DNA from: Gammaproteobacteria bacterium
GTDB lineage: Bacteria > Pseudomonadota > Gammaproteobacteria > Enterobacterales > Psychrobiaceae
Reading direction: 5' to 3'
DNA length: 12,950 nt
NCBI GenBank assembly: GCA_013214885.1
Contig: JABSRS010000056.1
Coordinates: 1 to 12,950 of the forward strand
Shown one piece after another: positions 7,037 through 12,950 of this stretch. The notes under the pieces were generated by a model that made no database searches, was not told the origin of the DNA, and was given only the letters and a program-made list of their open reading frames with translations. Every line of letters starts with the position of its first letter. The stretch's first letter is position 1. Made by a program: the position numbers and the translations under genes.

Positions 7037-7121
7037 TGTAGTTAGGATGTTTTTAATCAAATGTTACCCAAGAACAGGTGTAAGTATAGTCGAATTTTTT
7101 ATTTATGATTGGCAGTTGGAA

Positions 7122-7952
7122 CTATTTAGCGAGAGCGGCCGATTGGTAAGGATTTTGCGACTGAGCCGCAGGAGCTAAACGTTTAGCCCGAGCAACTTTG
7201 GTGGTGTAAGGTAATATCTCAGAAAGTGGCACGAGCTCTATCCCTAATTGATTTAGCTTACTTTGTATGGTGCTAAGGAAGGCAATCGTTTCAGGGTGGG
7301 GATGGGCAATTGCAATCGCGTTGTGGTGCTTTTGTGCAATGCGAATTAAACGGTCAAATTGGCGTTCAAGTGAGAGTTGATCCAACTCATTATCTAAGAA
7401 TATATGGCGATGTCCAGTTTGCAGACCAAATTTTAACGCAACTGACTCACCGACTGAATTCGCTGATGTTTTACTATCAAGGAAGTACAAATTGCTTTGC
7501 GCCAATTGTTCCATCACCCAATGAACAGGTTGAGGTTGTGTGGTGAACTTACTGCCCATGTGGTTATTAATCCCTTGAGCAAAAGGGACATTACTAATGG
7601 CTAATTTTAGCTGTCGAACAAGTTGGTCTTTGCTCATGTTGGTCGTGATAGCACCTTTGCCGAGTAAGTGATTATTGCGGCTAGCTTCCATTGGAATATG
7701 CGCCATCACCTCTTTGTTATTGGCGTGCGCGGCATGGGCAAATTTTCGGGTTAGTGGGGCAAAAGGTACAATTGAATAGGTGAAATTACCATCGAGTTTT
7801 ATGGCGGCAGCATCAGATTTTCGATAGCCAATATCATCGATGACTATGGCTATTCTAGCAGTGCTAGCGGCGAATGAAAAAGCGGGGAACAACAATAACA
7901 AAAACGCTAAACCATAGCTTATTTTTGTTAGATTACAGCTTGCCAATACCAT
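7122..7952 (-). CDS. yibQ: Divergent polysaccharide deacetylase family protein (YibQ-like)
   Basis: Predicted exported protein, 276 residues, with a signal peptide (hydrophobic core about 13-27, probable cut after FSFA, 28). The mature part starts with RIAIVIDDIGYR; the DD pair (39-40), HMGS (131-134) and AHPHP (216-220) occupy the places of the metal-binding and catalytic residues of NodB-type deacetylases, as is usual in this divergent (DUF610) family. The substrate is not established; the constant link to envC suggests a cell-wall role. The ATG at 7952 has a GGAG about 9 bases upstream and lies 25 bases after the envC stop. The Cys at position 6 precedes the hydrophobic core and is therefore not a lipobox. 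No terminator is seen downstream. Confidence 0.9.
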   Translation of the reverse strand: MVLASCNLTKISYGLAFLLLLFPAFSFAASTARIAIVIDDIGYRKSDAAAIKLDGNFTYSIVPFAPLTRKFAHAAHANNKEVMAHIPMEASRNNHLLGKGAITTNMSKDQLVRQLKLAISNVPFAQGINNHMGSKFTTQPQPVHWVMEQLAQSNLYFLDSKTSANSVGESVALKFGLQTGHRHIFLDNELDQLSLERQFDRLIRIAQKHHNAIAIAHPHPETIAFLSTIQSKLNQLGIELVPLSEILPYTTKVARAKRLAPAAQSQNPYQSAALAK

Positions 7953-7977
7953 TAATAGCGCTCCGTTTTGATCATAG

Positions 7978-9099
7978 TTAGTTGAACCATCGTTTAGGGT
8001 TTATTGCTTTGCCTTTGTGGCGTAACTCAAAGTACAGTACTGGTTTTTCCTGACCACCACTTTGACCTAACAAAGCTATCTGCTCATTGGCACTAACATA
8101 ATCACCAGGGTCTTTTAGTAATGCTTGATTGTGTCCATATAAGGTCATGTAGCCTTTACCGTGGTCAATAATCATCACCAGACCAAAACCTTTAATCCAA
8201 TTGGAAAATAGTACTTTACCGTGATGAATTGCTTTAACTACTTGGCCCTCCTTGCCGTTAATGGTAACGCCTTTCCAACGTAAAGGTCCTTGGCGCGAAC
8301 GACCAAATTTGTTGCTAACCTGACCTTTGCTCGGCCAGTTGAGCTTACCTTTAACTGAGGTTAACCCCGCCAAAGTTCTGTGAGCAACGGTGGGTTGACT
8401 CGATTGACTAATTAGCTGATTAATGTCGATTTCAGATAATTGTAATTGTTCAATATTAACGCTATTAGCCAAGTACTCTTTTTTAAGTTTTTTTAACGCA
8501 CTATTTCGGTGTTGTTTATCTTGCGATAGTGTTAATTGGACCTGTTGTTGTTGCTGCGTTAACGCGGTCAACCTAAGAGCGGTTTGGTTTAATTTAGTTT
8601 CAACGGCGGTTAATTGCTCTAGGGTTATTTTTAATTGCTCAAGTGAGTCTAATCGTGCTTGATTGATATATTTGTAGTAACCAAGCAGACGCTCTATTTT
8701 ACTGCTTTGCTGTTGGTTTAGCAGCATCTTAACCAAGTCGTTGCCTCCGACCATATAAGCACTAGCCAGCTGTTTGCCCAAGATGTTTTTCTGACGTTTC
8801 GTTTGGGTCGCCAGGGTGTTTCTTTGATTGGTGAGTTGAAGCTGTTGCTGTTGGTTACTGTTAAACTTGGCACGTGTTTGATGCAGCTCGAGGGCTGTTT
8901 TAGCCAGGGTTAATTCAGTTTTTTTAAGTTTACCAAGCAGGATTTGCCGTTGCCGTTGCTGGGTTGATAGCAGTTTCTTTCGCTGTTCTAATTGATGTTT
9001 TACATCTTTTAATTGTTGTTGATTGCCTTGAGCCATTGTATTACTAAACGTTAAGCTTAGTAATACAATGGCTCCAAATACGATCGTCAATAAACGCAA
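7978..9099 (-). CDS. envC: Murein hydrolase activator EnvC
   Basis: Periplasmic divisome protein that activates the septal amidases AmiA/AmiB and is itself controlled by FtsEX. Of 373 residues, 1-23 are a signal peptide (cut after NTMA), about 25-240 are a Gln/Leu/Lys-rich coiled coil, and about 255-373 are a LytM (M23-like) domain. That domain is degenerate: the usual HxH of active enzymes is replaced (V354 and Y356 in VLYFELR), the first metal motif is RWKGVTI without His or Asp, and only the YGH histidine (H323) remains. This is what an activator, not a peptidase, should look like. The start is TTG at 9099, four bases after the gpmM stop; GAG overlapping the end of gpmM may act as ribosome site. 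An in-frame TTG three codons later is an alternative start. Middle gene of gpmM-envC-yibQ. Confidence 0.95.
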   Translation of the reverse strand: MRLLTIVFGAIVLLSLTFSNTMAQGNQQQLKDVKHQLEQRKKLLSTQQRQRQILLGKLKKTELTLAKTALELHQTRAKFNSNQQQQLQLTNQRNTLATQTKRQKNILGKQLASAYMVGGNDLVKMLLNQQQSSKIERLLGYYKYINQARLDSLEQLKITLEQLTAVETKLNQTALRLTALTQQQQQVQLTLSQDKQHRNSALKKLKKEYLANSVNIEQLQLSEIDINQLISQSSQPTVAHRTLAGLTSVKGKLNWPSKGQVSNKFGRSRQGPLRWKGVTINGKEGQVVKAIHHGKVLFSNWIKGFGLVMIIDHGKGYMTLYGHNQALLKDPGDYVSANEQIALLGQSGGQEKPVLYFELRHKGKAINPKRWFN

Positions 9100-9103
9100 A
9101 GTC

Positions 9104-10648
9104 CTAGCTCAATTTCATTAATTGATTGCCAGTCATTTGCGGAGGAATTTCCATCCCCAGTAAAGTAAGCATGGTCGGTGCGATATCGCTTAATTTACCG
9201 TTCGCTGCTGGTACGGCAGCTCGCCCAACGTAAATAAATGGCACGGGTTCACTGGTGTGAGCGGTATGTGCTTGGCCCGTCGTTTCATTACTCATTTGCT
9301 CGGCATTACCGTGATCGGCGGTAATTAAGCATTCGCCTCCTACTTGTTGCAAGGCATCAACCACCCGACCAACACATCTATCGACCGCTTCACAAGCCTC
9401 AATCGCGGCACTCAAGATGCCTGTATGACCTACCATGTCACCATTTGGGTAATTACAGATGATTACGTCGTGTTTTTGGCTTGCAATCGCTGCTACTAGC
9501 TTATCAGTGAGTAGCGTTGAGTTCATTTCTGGTTGTAGATCATAGGTCGCAACATCTGGCGAAGGAATTAATATTCGGTCTTCGCCTTCAAAAGGAGATT
9601 CAATGCCACCGTTAAAGAAGAAGGTAACGTGGGCATATTTCTCAGTTTCAGAGATTCTAAGTTGGGTCTTGCCGTGATCTTGCAGCCATTGGCCTAATAC
9701 GTTCGTTAATTTTTCTGGCGAAAAAGCACATGGCGCATCAATGTCGGCAGCATATTGAGTGAGTTGAATAAAGCTTGAAAGTTGCGGCGTTGTTTTTCTC
9801 TCGAAGCCTGAAAATTCAATATCAACGAAGGCGCGAGTTATTTCACGGGCGCGATCCGCTCGGAAATTCATAAAGAATAATGCATCGCCATCGTCGATTG
9901 TAATACTGCTGCCATCGGCTTTAGTAATGACTGACGGCGCAACGAATTCATCATTTTCGTCGCGTAGATATGCTTGCTCAAGGGCTGTTTGTGGCGTTGT
10001 GTAACGATGCTCACTAGCTGCTAGGGTCATTAAGTCATAGGCACGTTCGACTCGATCCCAGCGTTGGTCTCTGTCCATTGCGTAATAACGACCAACAACA
10101 GATGCAAACTGACCCGTTCCTAGTTGCTTAAATAATGTGTCTAGCTTATCGATTGAGGCCATTGCACTGCGCGGAGGGGTATCGCGACCATCAAGAAAGG
10201 CATGAAGATAGATTTTGGTGGCGCCGCGCTCGGCTGCTAGTTTAATCATCGCAACGATATGGCCTTCATGACTGTGAACACCACCTGGTGATAACAGTCC
10301 CATTAAATGAACCGCTTTTCCTGCCGCAACCGCTAGATCAATGCTGTTGGTTAGGACTTCATTTTTTTGAAATTCCTGGTCTGCAATCGACTTGTCGATC
10401 CTAGTGAAGTTTTGATAAACAATTCTGCCCGAGCCAATGTTGACATGGCCAACTTCTGAATTACCCATTTGACCATCGGGAAGGCCAACGTCATTACCTG
10501 AACCAGAAATAAGAGTATGAGGATATTGCTGCCATAAGTTATCAATAATCGGCGTATTTGCTTGTGCAATAGCGTTGTTGGTTGCGTTTTCGCGATAGCC
10601 CCAACCATCAAGAATGAGTAAGACAAGGGGTTTCTTTACTGCCGACAT
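9104..10648 (-). CDS. gpmM: 2,3-bisphosphoglycerate-independent phosphoglycerate mutase
   Basis: Interconverts 3- and 2-phosphoglycerate in glycolysis and gluconeogenesis in the cytoplasm, using two Mn ions and a phosphoserine intermediate. The 514-residue length is normal. Visible motifs: LILDGWGYR with metal ligand D14; GNSEVGH with the nucleophile S64; [52 protein letters not shown]; and [10 protein letters not shown]. The ATG at 10648 follows AGAGGAA at about 10 bases. It heads the minus-strand operon gpmM-envC-yibQ (4-base gap to envC) with its own promoter at 10705-10732. Also known as gpmI or pgm. Confidence 0.98.
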   Translation of the reverse strand: MSAVKKPLVLLILDGWGYRENATNNAIAQANTPIIDNLWQQYPHTLISGSGNDVGLPDGQMGNSEVGHVNIGSGRIVYQNFTRIDKSIADQEFQKNEVLTNSIDLAVAAGKAVHLMGLLSPGGVHSHEGHIVAMIKLAAERGATKIYLHAFLDGRDTPPRSAMASIDKLDTLFKQLGTGQFASVVGRYYAMDRDQRWDRVERAYDLMTLAASEHRYTTPQTALEQAYLRDENDEFVAPSVITKADGSSITIDDGDALFFMNFRADRAREITRAFVDIEFSGFERKTTPQLSSFIQLTQYAADIDAPCAFSPEKLTNVLGQWLQDHGKTQLRISETEKYAHVTFFFNGGIESPFEGEDRILIPSPDVATYDLQPEMNSTLLTDKLVAAIASQKHDVIICNYPNGDMVGHTGILSAAIEACEAVDRCVGRVVDALQQVGGECLITADHGNAEQMSNETTGQAHTAHTSEPVPFIYVGRAAVPAANGKLSDIAPTMLTLLGMEIPPQMTGNQLMKLS

Positions 10649-10704
10649 TAAATAAATTCCTCTAGATTCAATTAAGCGCTGAGCTCACATTTTACACGGT
10701 CAAC

Positions 10705-10732
10705 ATTAGATTAAAACCATAAACTTAGTCAA
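10705..10732 (-). promoter_or_regulatory. Sigma-70 promoter of the gpmM operon
   Basis: On the minus strand TTGACT (10732-10727, 5 of 6), 16 bases, TCTAAT (10710-10705, 5 of 6). Expected start near 10698, about 50 bases before the gpmM ATG. Confidence 0.55.
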
Positions 10733-10769
10733 GAACAGTATAAGCTTAGTATTGAGTTGATTTTGACCA

Positions 10770-10798
10770 TTGGTAAGTGCGCAATTGGTCTGTATACT
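10770..10798 (+). promoter_or_regulatory. Sigma-70 promoter of the yibN-grxC-secB-gpsA operon
   Basis: TTGGTA (10770-10775), exactly 17 bases, TATACT (10793-10798, 5 of 6). Expected start near 10805, about 33 bases before the yibN ATG. Lies back to back with the gpmM promoter in the 189-bp divergent spacer. Confidence 0.6.
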
Positions 10799-10837
10799 TA
10801 GGCGCAAAATAAACAAGCAATTTAATTGGAATTTTAA

Positions 10838-11266
10838 ATGCAACAATATATCGAATTTCTTCAAGCCAACCCTTTGCTCGCTGTTGCGTGGATCGCAATA
10901 TTTATCGCGCTGATTTTCACGACGTTAAAAAGCGGCTTGTCACCGATTAAAAAAATCACTAATCAGCAGGCAACTCTTTTGATCAATCGCAGCGATGCTA
11001 AAGTAGTTGATATCCGCGGCAATGACGAATTTAAGAAAGGTCATATTTTAGGTTCAATTCATTTACCGTTGTCTAAAATTAAAAATAATGAGCTAGCTAG
11101 CCTTGAAAAAGAAAAAGATAGCCCCATTATTGTAGTATGTAATACGGGAATGACCTCGACGCAAGCATGTCAAATGTTGCACAAAGCAGGTTTTACCAAT
11201 GTTCATAATTTGCAAGGTGGTGTTACTCAATGGAGTAGCGATAAATTACCACTTACTAAGAAATAA
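10838..11266 (+). CDS. yibN: Membrane-anchored rhodanese-like protein (YibN)
   Basis: 142 residues: one N-terminal membrane segment (about 13-31, LLAVAWIAIFIALIFTTL) and a cytoplasmic rhodanese domain. Rhodanese marks are VVDIRGNDEFKKGHILGSIHLPL (56-78) and the active-site loop CNTGMTS (101-107), with the catalytic Cys C101 present and followed by GMTST as in active sulfurtransferases. The sulfur acceptor is unknown. The E. coli counterpart at the same locus has been linked to the membrane insertase YidC (recalled). The gene leads the operon yibN-grxC-secB-gpsA; clustering with secB and a glutaredoxin hints at a role in protein export or thiol handling at the membrane, which is inference. The ATG at 10838 is preceded only by a weak TTGGAA. 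Confidence 0.93.
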   Translation: MQQYIEFLQANPLLAVAWIAIFIALIFTTLKSGLSPIKKITNQQATLLINRSDAKVVDIRGNDEFKKGHILGSIHLPLSKIKNNELASLEKEKDSPIIVVCNTGMTSTQACQMLHKAGFTNVHNLQGGVTQWSSDKLPLTKK

Positions 11267-11280
11267 TTGAGGATTTCACT

Positions 11281-11535
11281 TTGGCTAAAGTAACTATTTA
11301 TAGTCGTTCATGGTGTTCTTTTTGTGCTCAGGCCAAGGCTTTGTTAGCGCAAAAGAATGTTAACTATGACGAAATCGATATTGAGCTTGCACCTGAACAG
11401 CGTGATGAAATGATTACGCTAACCGGTAGAACTTCAGTACCTCAATTGTTTATTAATCAGCAACCGATTGGTGGTTGTGATGATTTAATGGCTTTAAATG
11501 CCAGTGGCGAACTAGATAAGTTGCTAGCGGTATAA
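11281..11535 (+). CDS. grxC: Glutaredoxin 3 (GrxC type)
   Basis: Small cytoplasmic glutathione-dependent thiol oxidoreductase of 84 residues. A thioredoxin fold is visible: dithiol site CSFC (12-15), the cis-proline loop TSVP (51-54), and the glutathione-binding GGCDD (64-68). Family members usually have CPYC; here Pro-Tyr is replaced by Ser-Phe while both Cys are kept. The start is TTG at 11281, seven bases after a strong GAGGA (11269-11273), and no ATG fits at the N-terminus before YSRSWC. The Shine-Dalgarno begins three bases after the yibN stop, consistent with a coupled operon. Confidence 0.95.
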   Translation: MAKVTIYSRSWCSFCAQAKALLAQKNVNYDEIDIELAPEQRDEMITLTGRTSVPQLFINQQPIGGCDDLMALNASGELDKLLAV

Positions 11536-11545
11536 ATCGCTAGCA
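11522..11545 (+). terminator. Hairpin over the grxC stop codon, possible attenuator or processing site
   Basis: An 8-bp stem TGCTAGCG (11522-11529) / CGCTAGCA (11538-11545) with an 8-base loop that contains the grxC stop, followed by an AU-rich but broken U-stretch. It is too weak for full termination but could reduce upstream transcript or separate grxC from secB expression. Confidence 0.35.
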
Positions 11546-11589
11546 TTTAATATTTTAAAACTAAAAAATAATACCAAGGTAGGAATAAT

Positions 11590-12090
11590 ATGTCAGAAGT
11601 TAATGAAAACGCAGTAAACAACGAACAGCAAGGTCCATCTTTTAACATCCAGCGTATCTATACTAAAGATATCTCGTTTGAAACGCCTAACTCTCCTGCT
11701 ATTTTTCAAAAAGAGTGGAAGCCAGAAGTTAAGTTAGATCTTGATACACGTAGCAACAAGCTAACTGACGATGTTTATGAAGTTGTTCTTTCTCTGACTG
11801 TTACCGCTAAACTTGGTGAAGAAACTGCATTCTTAGCAGAAGTTCAGCAAGCTGGTATTTTCTCTATCTCTGGTCTTGATGACAATCAAATGGCTCACTC
11901 AGTGGGTTCATACTGCCCTAACATCTTATTCCCATACGCTCGCGAAGCAATCGCTAGCCTAGTTAGCCGTGGTACTTTCCCACAACTAAACCTTGCACCA
12001 GTTAACTTCGACGCATTATTTGCACAGTACGTGCAATCTCGCCAAGAAGAAGCTGCTAAAGCTGCTGAAGGTCAAAGCGAAGAAGCTTAA
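11590..12090 (+). CDS. secB: Protein-export chaperone SecB
   Basis: Cytoplasmic tetrameric chaperone that keeps preproteins unfolded and delivers them to SecA. The 166 residues match SecB throughout: [21 protein letters not shown] near the N-terminus, the central GIFSISG strand region, and the diagnostic [21 protein letters not shown] followed by [15 protein letters not shown]. An acidic Ala/Glu-rich tail ([15 protein letters not shown]) ends the protein and makes it somewhat longer than E. coli SecB. The ATG at 11590 has a TAGGA six bases upstream. Codon use is visibly biased (CGT/CGC for Arg, GGT for Gly, ACT and GCT frequent) compared with its neighbours, suggesting strong expression. One base separates its stop from gpsA. 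Confidence 0.98.
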   Translation: MSEVNENAVNNEQQGPSFNIQRIYTKDISFETPNSPAIFQKEWKPEVKLDLDTRSNKLTDDVYEVVLSLTVTAKLGEETAFLAEVQQAGIFSISGLDDNQMAHSVGSYCPNILFPYAREAIASLVSRGTFPQLNLAPVNFDALFAQYVQSRQEEAAKAAEGQSEEA

Positions 12091-12091
12091 T

Positions 12092-12950
12092 ATGGCGATT
12101 GAATCAGCTGATATTGCTGTTTTGGGGGCGGGGTCTTATGGCTCCGCCCTTGCTATTTGTCTGGCCAGAAAAGGTAACAAAACCTTACTCTGGGCTCACA
12201 ATAGCACGCATGTTGAACAGCTTAAAAAAGATGGTAGTAATGAAAAATACTTACCAGGTGCAAAATTTCCAGCTGCATTGACCATTAATGGTGACTTGGC
12301 GGAAGTGGTAGCGAGTACTAAAGAAATTTTAGTGGTAGTCCCGAGTTTTGCCTTTGCTGAAATGTTGGTGCAGCTCAAACCTTTGCTTACCAAAGAGCAC
12401 CGTCTTGCTTGGGCCACCAAAGGCTTAGAAGTCGACACAGGACGCTTATTGCAAGATGTTGCTCGTGATATTCTTGGTGATGATATTCCGCTAGCGGTGT
12501 TATCTGGGCCGACCTTTGCTAAGGAAATGGCGGCGGGCATGCCAACTGCCATCTCGGTTGCCTCATCAGAGCAAAGTTTTGCTGAGCACTTGGCTGAATT
12601 GTTACATTGTGGTCAAACATTCCGGGTTTATCAAAACAATGATTTCATTGGCATTCAACTTGGCGGCGCAGTAAAAAATGTGATTGCTATTGGTGCTGGT
12701 ATGTCTGATGGGCTTGGTTTTGGTTCAAATGCGCGTATTGCATTAGTCACTAGAGGTTTAGCTGAGCTTTGCCGTTTAGGCAGTGCCGTTGGGGCAGATA
12801 GTTCAACCTTTATGGGCATGGCAGGATTAGGAGACTTGGTGCTTACCTGTACCGACAATCAATCGCGAAACAGACGATTTGGTTTAGCGTTAGGTAAAGG
12901 CATTGGTATTGAAGAAGCGCAGCAGGAAATTGGTCAAGTGGTAGAGGGTT
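12092..12950 (+). CDS. gpsA: Glycerol-3-phosphate dehydrogenase [NAD(P)+] GpsA (3' end outside window)
   Basis: Reduces dihydroxyacetone phosphate to sn-glycerol 3-phosphate, the backbone for phospholipids, in the cytoplasm. The first 286 codons are present and open; roughly 50 residues should be missing, judged by family length. The N-terminal nucleotide-binding loop is [10 protein letters not shown] (12-21). Further marks are [17 protein letters not shown], the catalytic Lys in [13 protein letters not shown] (K195), [15 protein letters not shown], and [12 protein letters not shown] with D248. The ATG at 12092 is one base after the secB stop, so translation is probably coupled; no strong Shine-Dalgarno is seen beyond the GAAG-rich secB tail. 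Confidence 0.97.
   Translation, partial: MAIESADIAVLGAGSYGSALAICLARKGNKTLLWAHNSTHVEQLKKDGSNEKYLPGAKFPAALTINGDLAEVVASTKEILVVVPSFAFAEMLVQLKPLLTKEHRLAWATKGLEVDTGRLLQDVARDILGDDIPLAVLSGPTFAKEMAAGMPTAISVASSEQSFAEHLAELLHCGQTFRVYQNNDFIGIQLGGAVKNVIAIGAGMSDGLGFGSNARIALVTRGLAELCRLGSAVGADSSTFMGMAGLGDLVLTCTDNQSRNRRFGLALGKGIGIEEAQQEIGQVVEG

Noticed and set aside
7040..7110. Plus-strand terminator with T6 after a small TTACCC/GGTGTAA stem
   Set aside because: The stem has only four contiguous pairs and the T-run is over 10 bases away; no plus-strand gene ends here.
7935..7952. Lipobox-like LASC at the start of YibQ
   Set aside because: The Cys is at residue 6, before the hydrophobic core, so it cannot be a lipoprotein cleavage site; an ordinary signal peptide follows.
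8255..8334. Active zinc endopeptidase in EnvC
   Set aside because: Three of the four expected metal ligands of M23 peptidases are absent, as in known EnvC activators.
12099..12281. 60-codon plus-strand frame near the gpsA start
   Set aside because: It is a different reading frame of gpsA, whose own frame shows the full nucleotide-binding motif from 12092.
12196..12552. 118-codon minus-strand frame
   Set aside because: Entirely antisense to the well-conserved gpsA; Ser/Lys-rich product with no recognisable family and no Shine-Dalgarno support.

Overview
The window reads as chromosomal backbone of a marine-type gammaproteobacterium, most likely Alteromonadales (Shewanella/Psychrobium/Colwellia-like). 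The reasons are the gene orders rsmD<>ftsY-ftsE-ftsX-rpoH and gpmM-envC-yibQ<>yibN-grxC-secB-gpsA, which match the enterobacterial and Shewanella arrangements, a moderately low GC content (judged by eye, not computed), and the family-level fit of every protein. No mobile elements, CRISPR arrays, tRNAs or rRNAs were seen. The genus assignment is inference.

Layout, left to right. (1) Bases 1-1727, minus: the 5' part of a large methyl-accepting chemotaxis protein with a NIT-type periplasmic sensor, cut off by the window edge. A 210-bp spacer follows, with a 13-bp inverted repeat and a possible flagellar-sigma -10 element. (2) Bases 1939-2547, minus: rsmD, divergent from (3) the plus-strand block ftsY (2659), ftsE (4050), ftsX (4770), and then rpoH (5892) behind its own control region. 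That region holds two back-to-back palindromes, a CRP-like site and an extended -10 promoter. (4) A strong bidirectional terminator (6767-6793) serves rpoH and, on the other strand, a 53-codon gene (6796-6957) of unknown function. (5) Minus strand: gpmM-envC-yibQ (10648 down to 7122), tightly packed. I see no terminator between yibQ and the small gene, so that gene may be the last cistron of this operon. (6) A divergent promoter region (10649-10837) leads into the plus-strand operon yibN-grxC-secB-gpsA, with gpsA truncated by the window end.

How the genes fit together. FtsY is the SRP receptor that brings nascent membrane proteins to the translocon. SecB is the post-translational export chaperone. 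YibN is a membrane-anchored rhodanese. FtsE/FtsX form the divisome ABC-type complex whose periplasmic loop activates EnvC, and EnvC in turn activates the cell-wall amidases, so both halves of that switch are encoded within about 5 kb of each other here. YibQ is the usual companion of EnvC. RpoH drives the heat-shock response. GpmM (glycolysis), GpsA (glycerol-3-phosphate for phospholipids) and GrxC (thiol redox) complete a housekeeping region.

I do not see a novel multi-gene system. The items most worth a second look are the unannotated small gene that shares the rpoH terminator, the layered rpoH control region, the inverted repeat upstream of the chemoreceptor, the CSFC active site of the glutaredoxin, and the adjacency of two blocks that, as I recall, are separate loci in E. 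coli.
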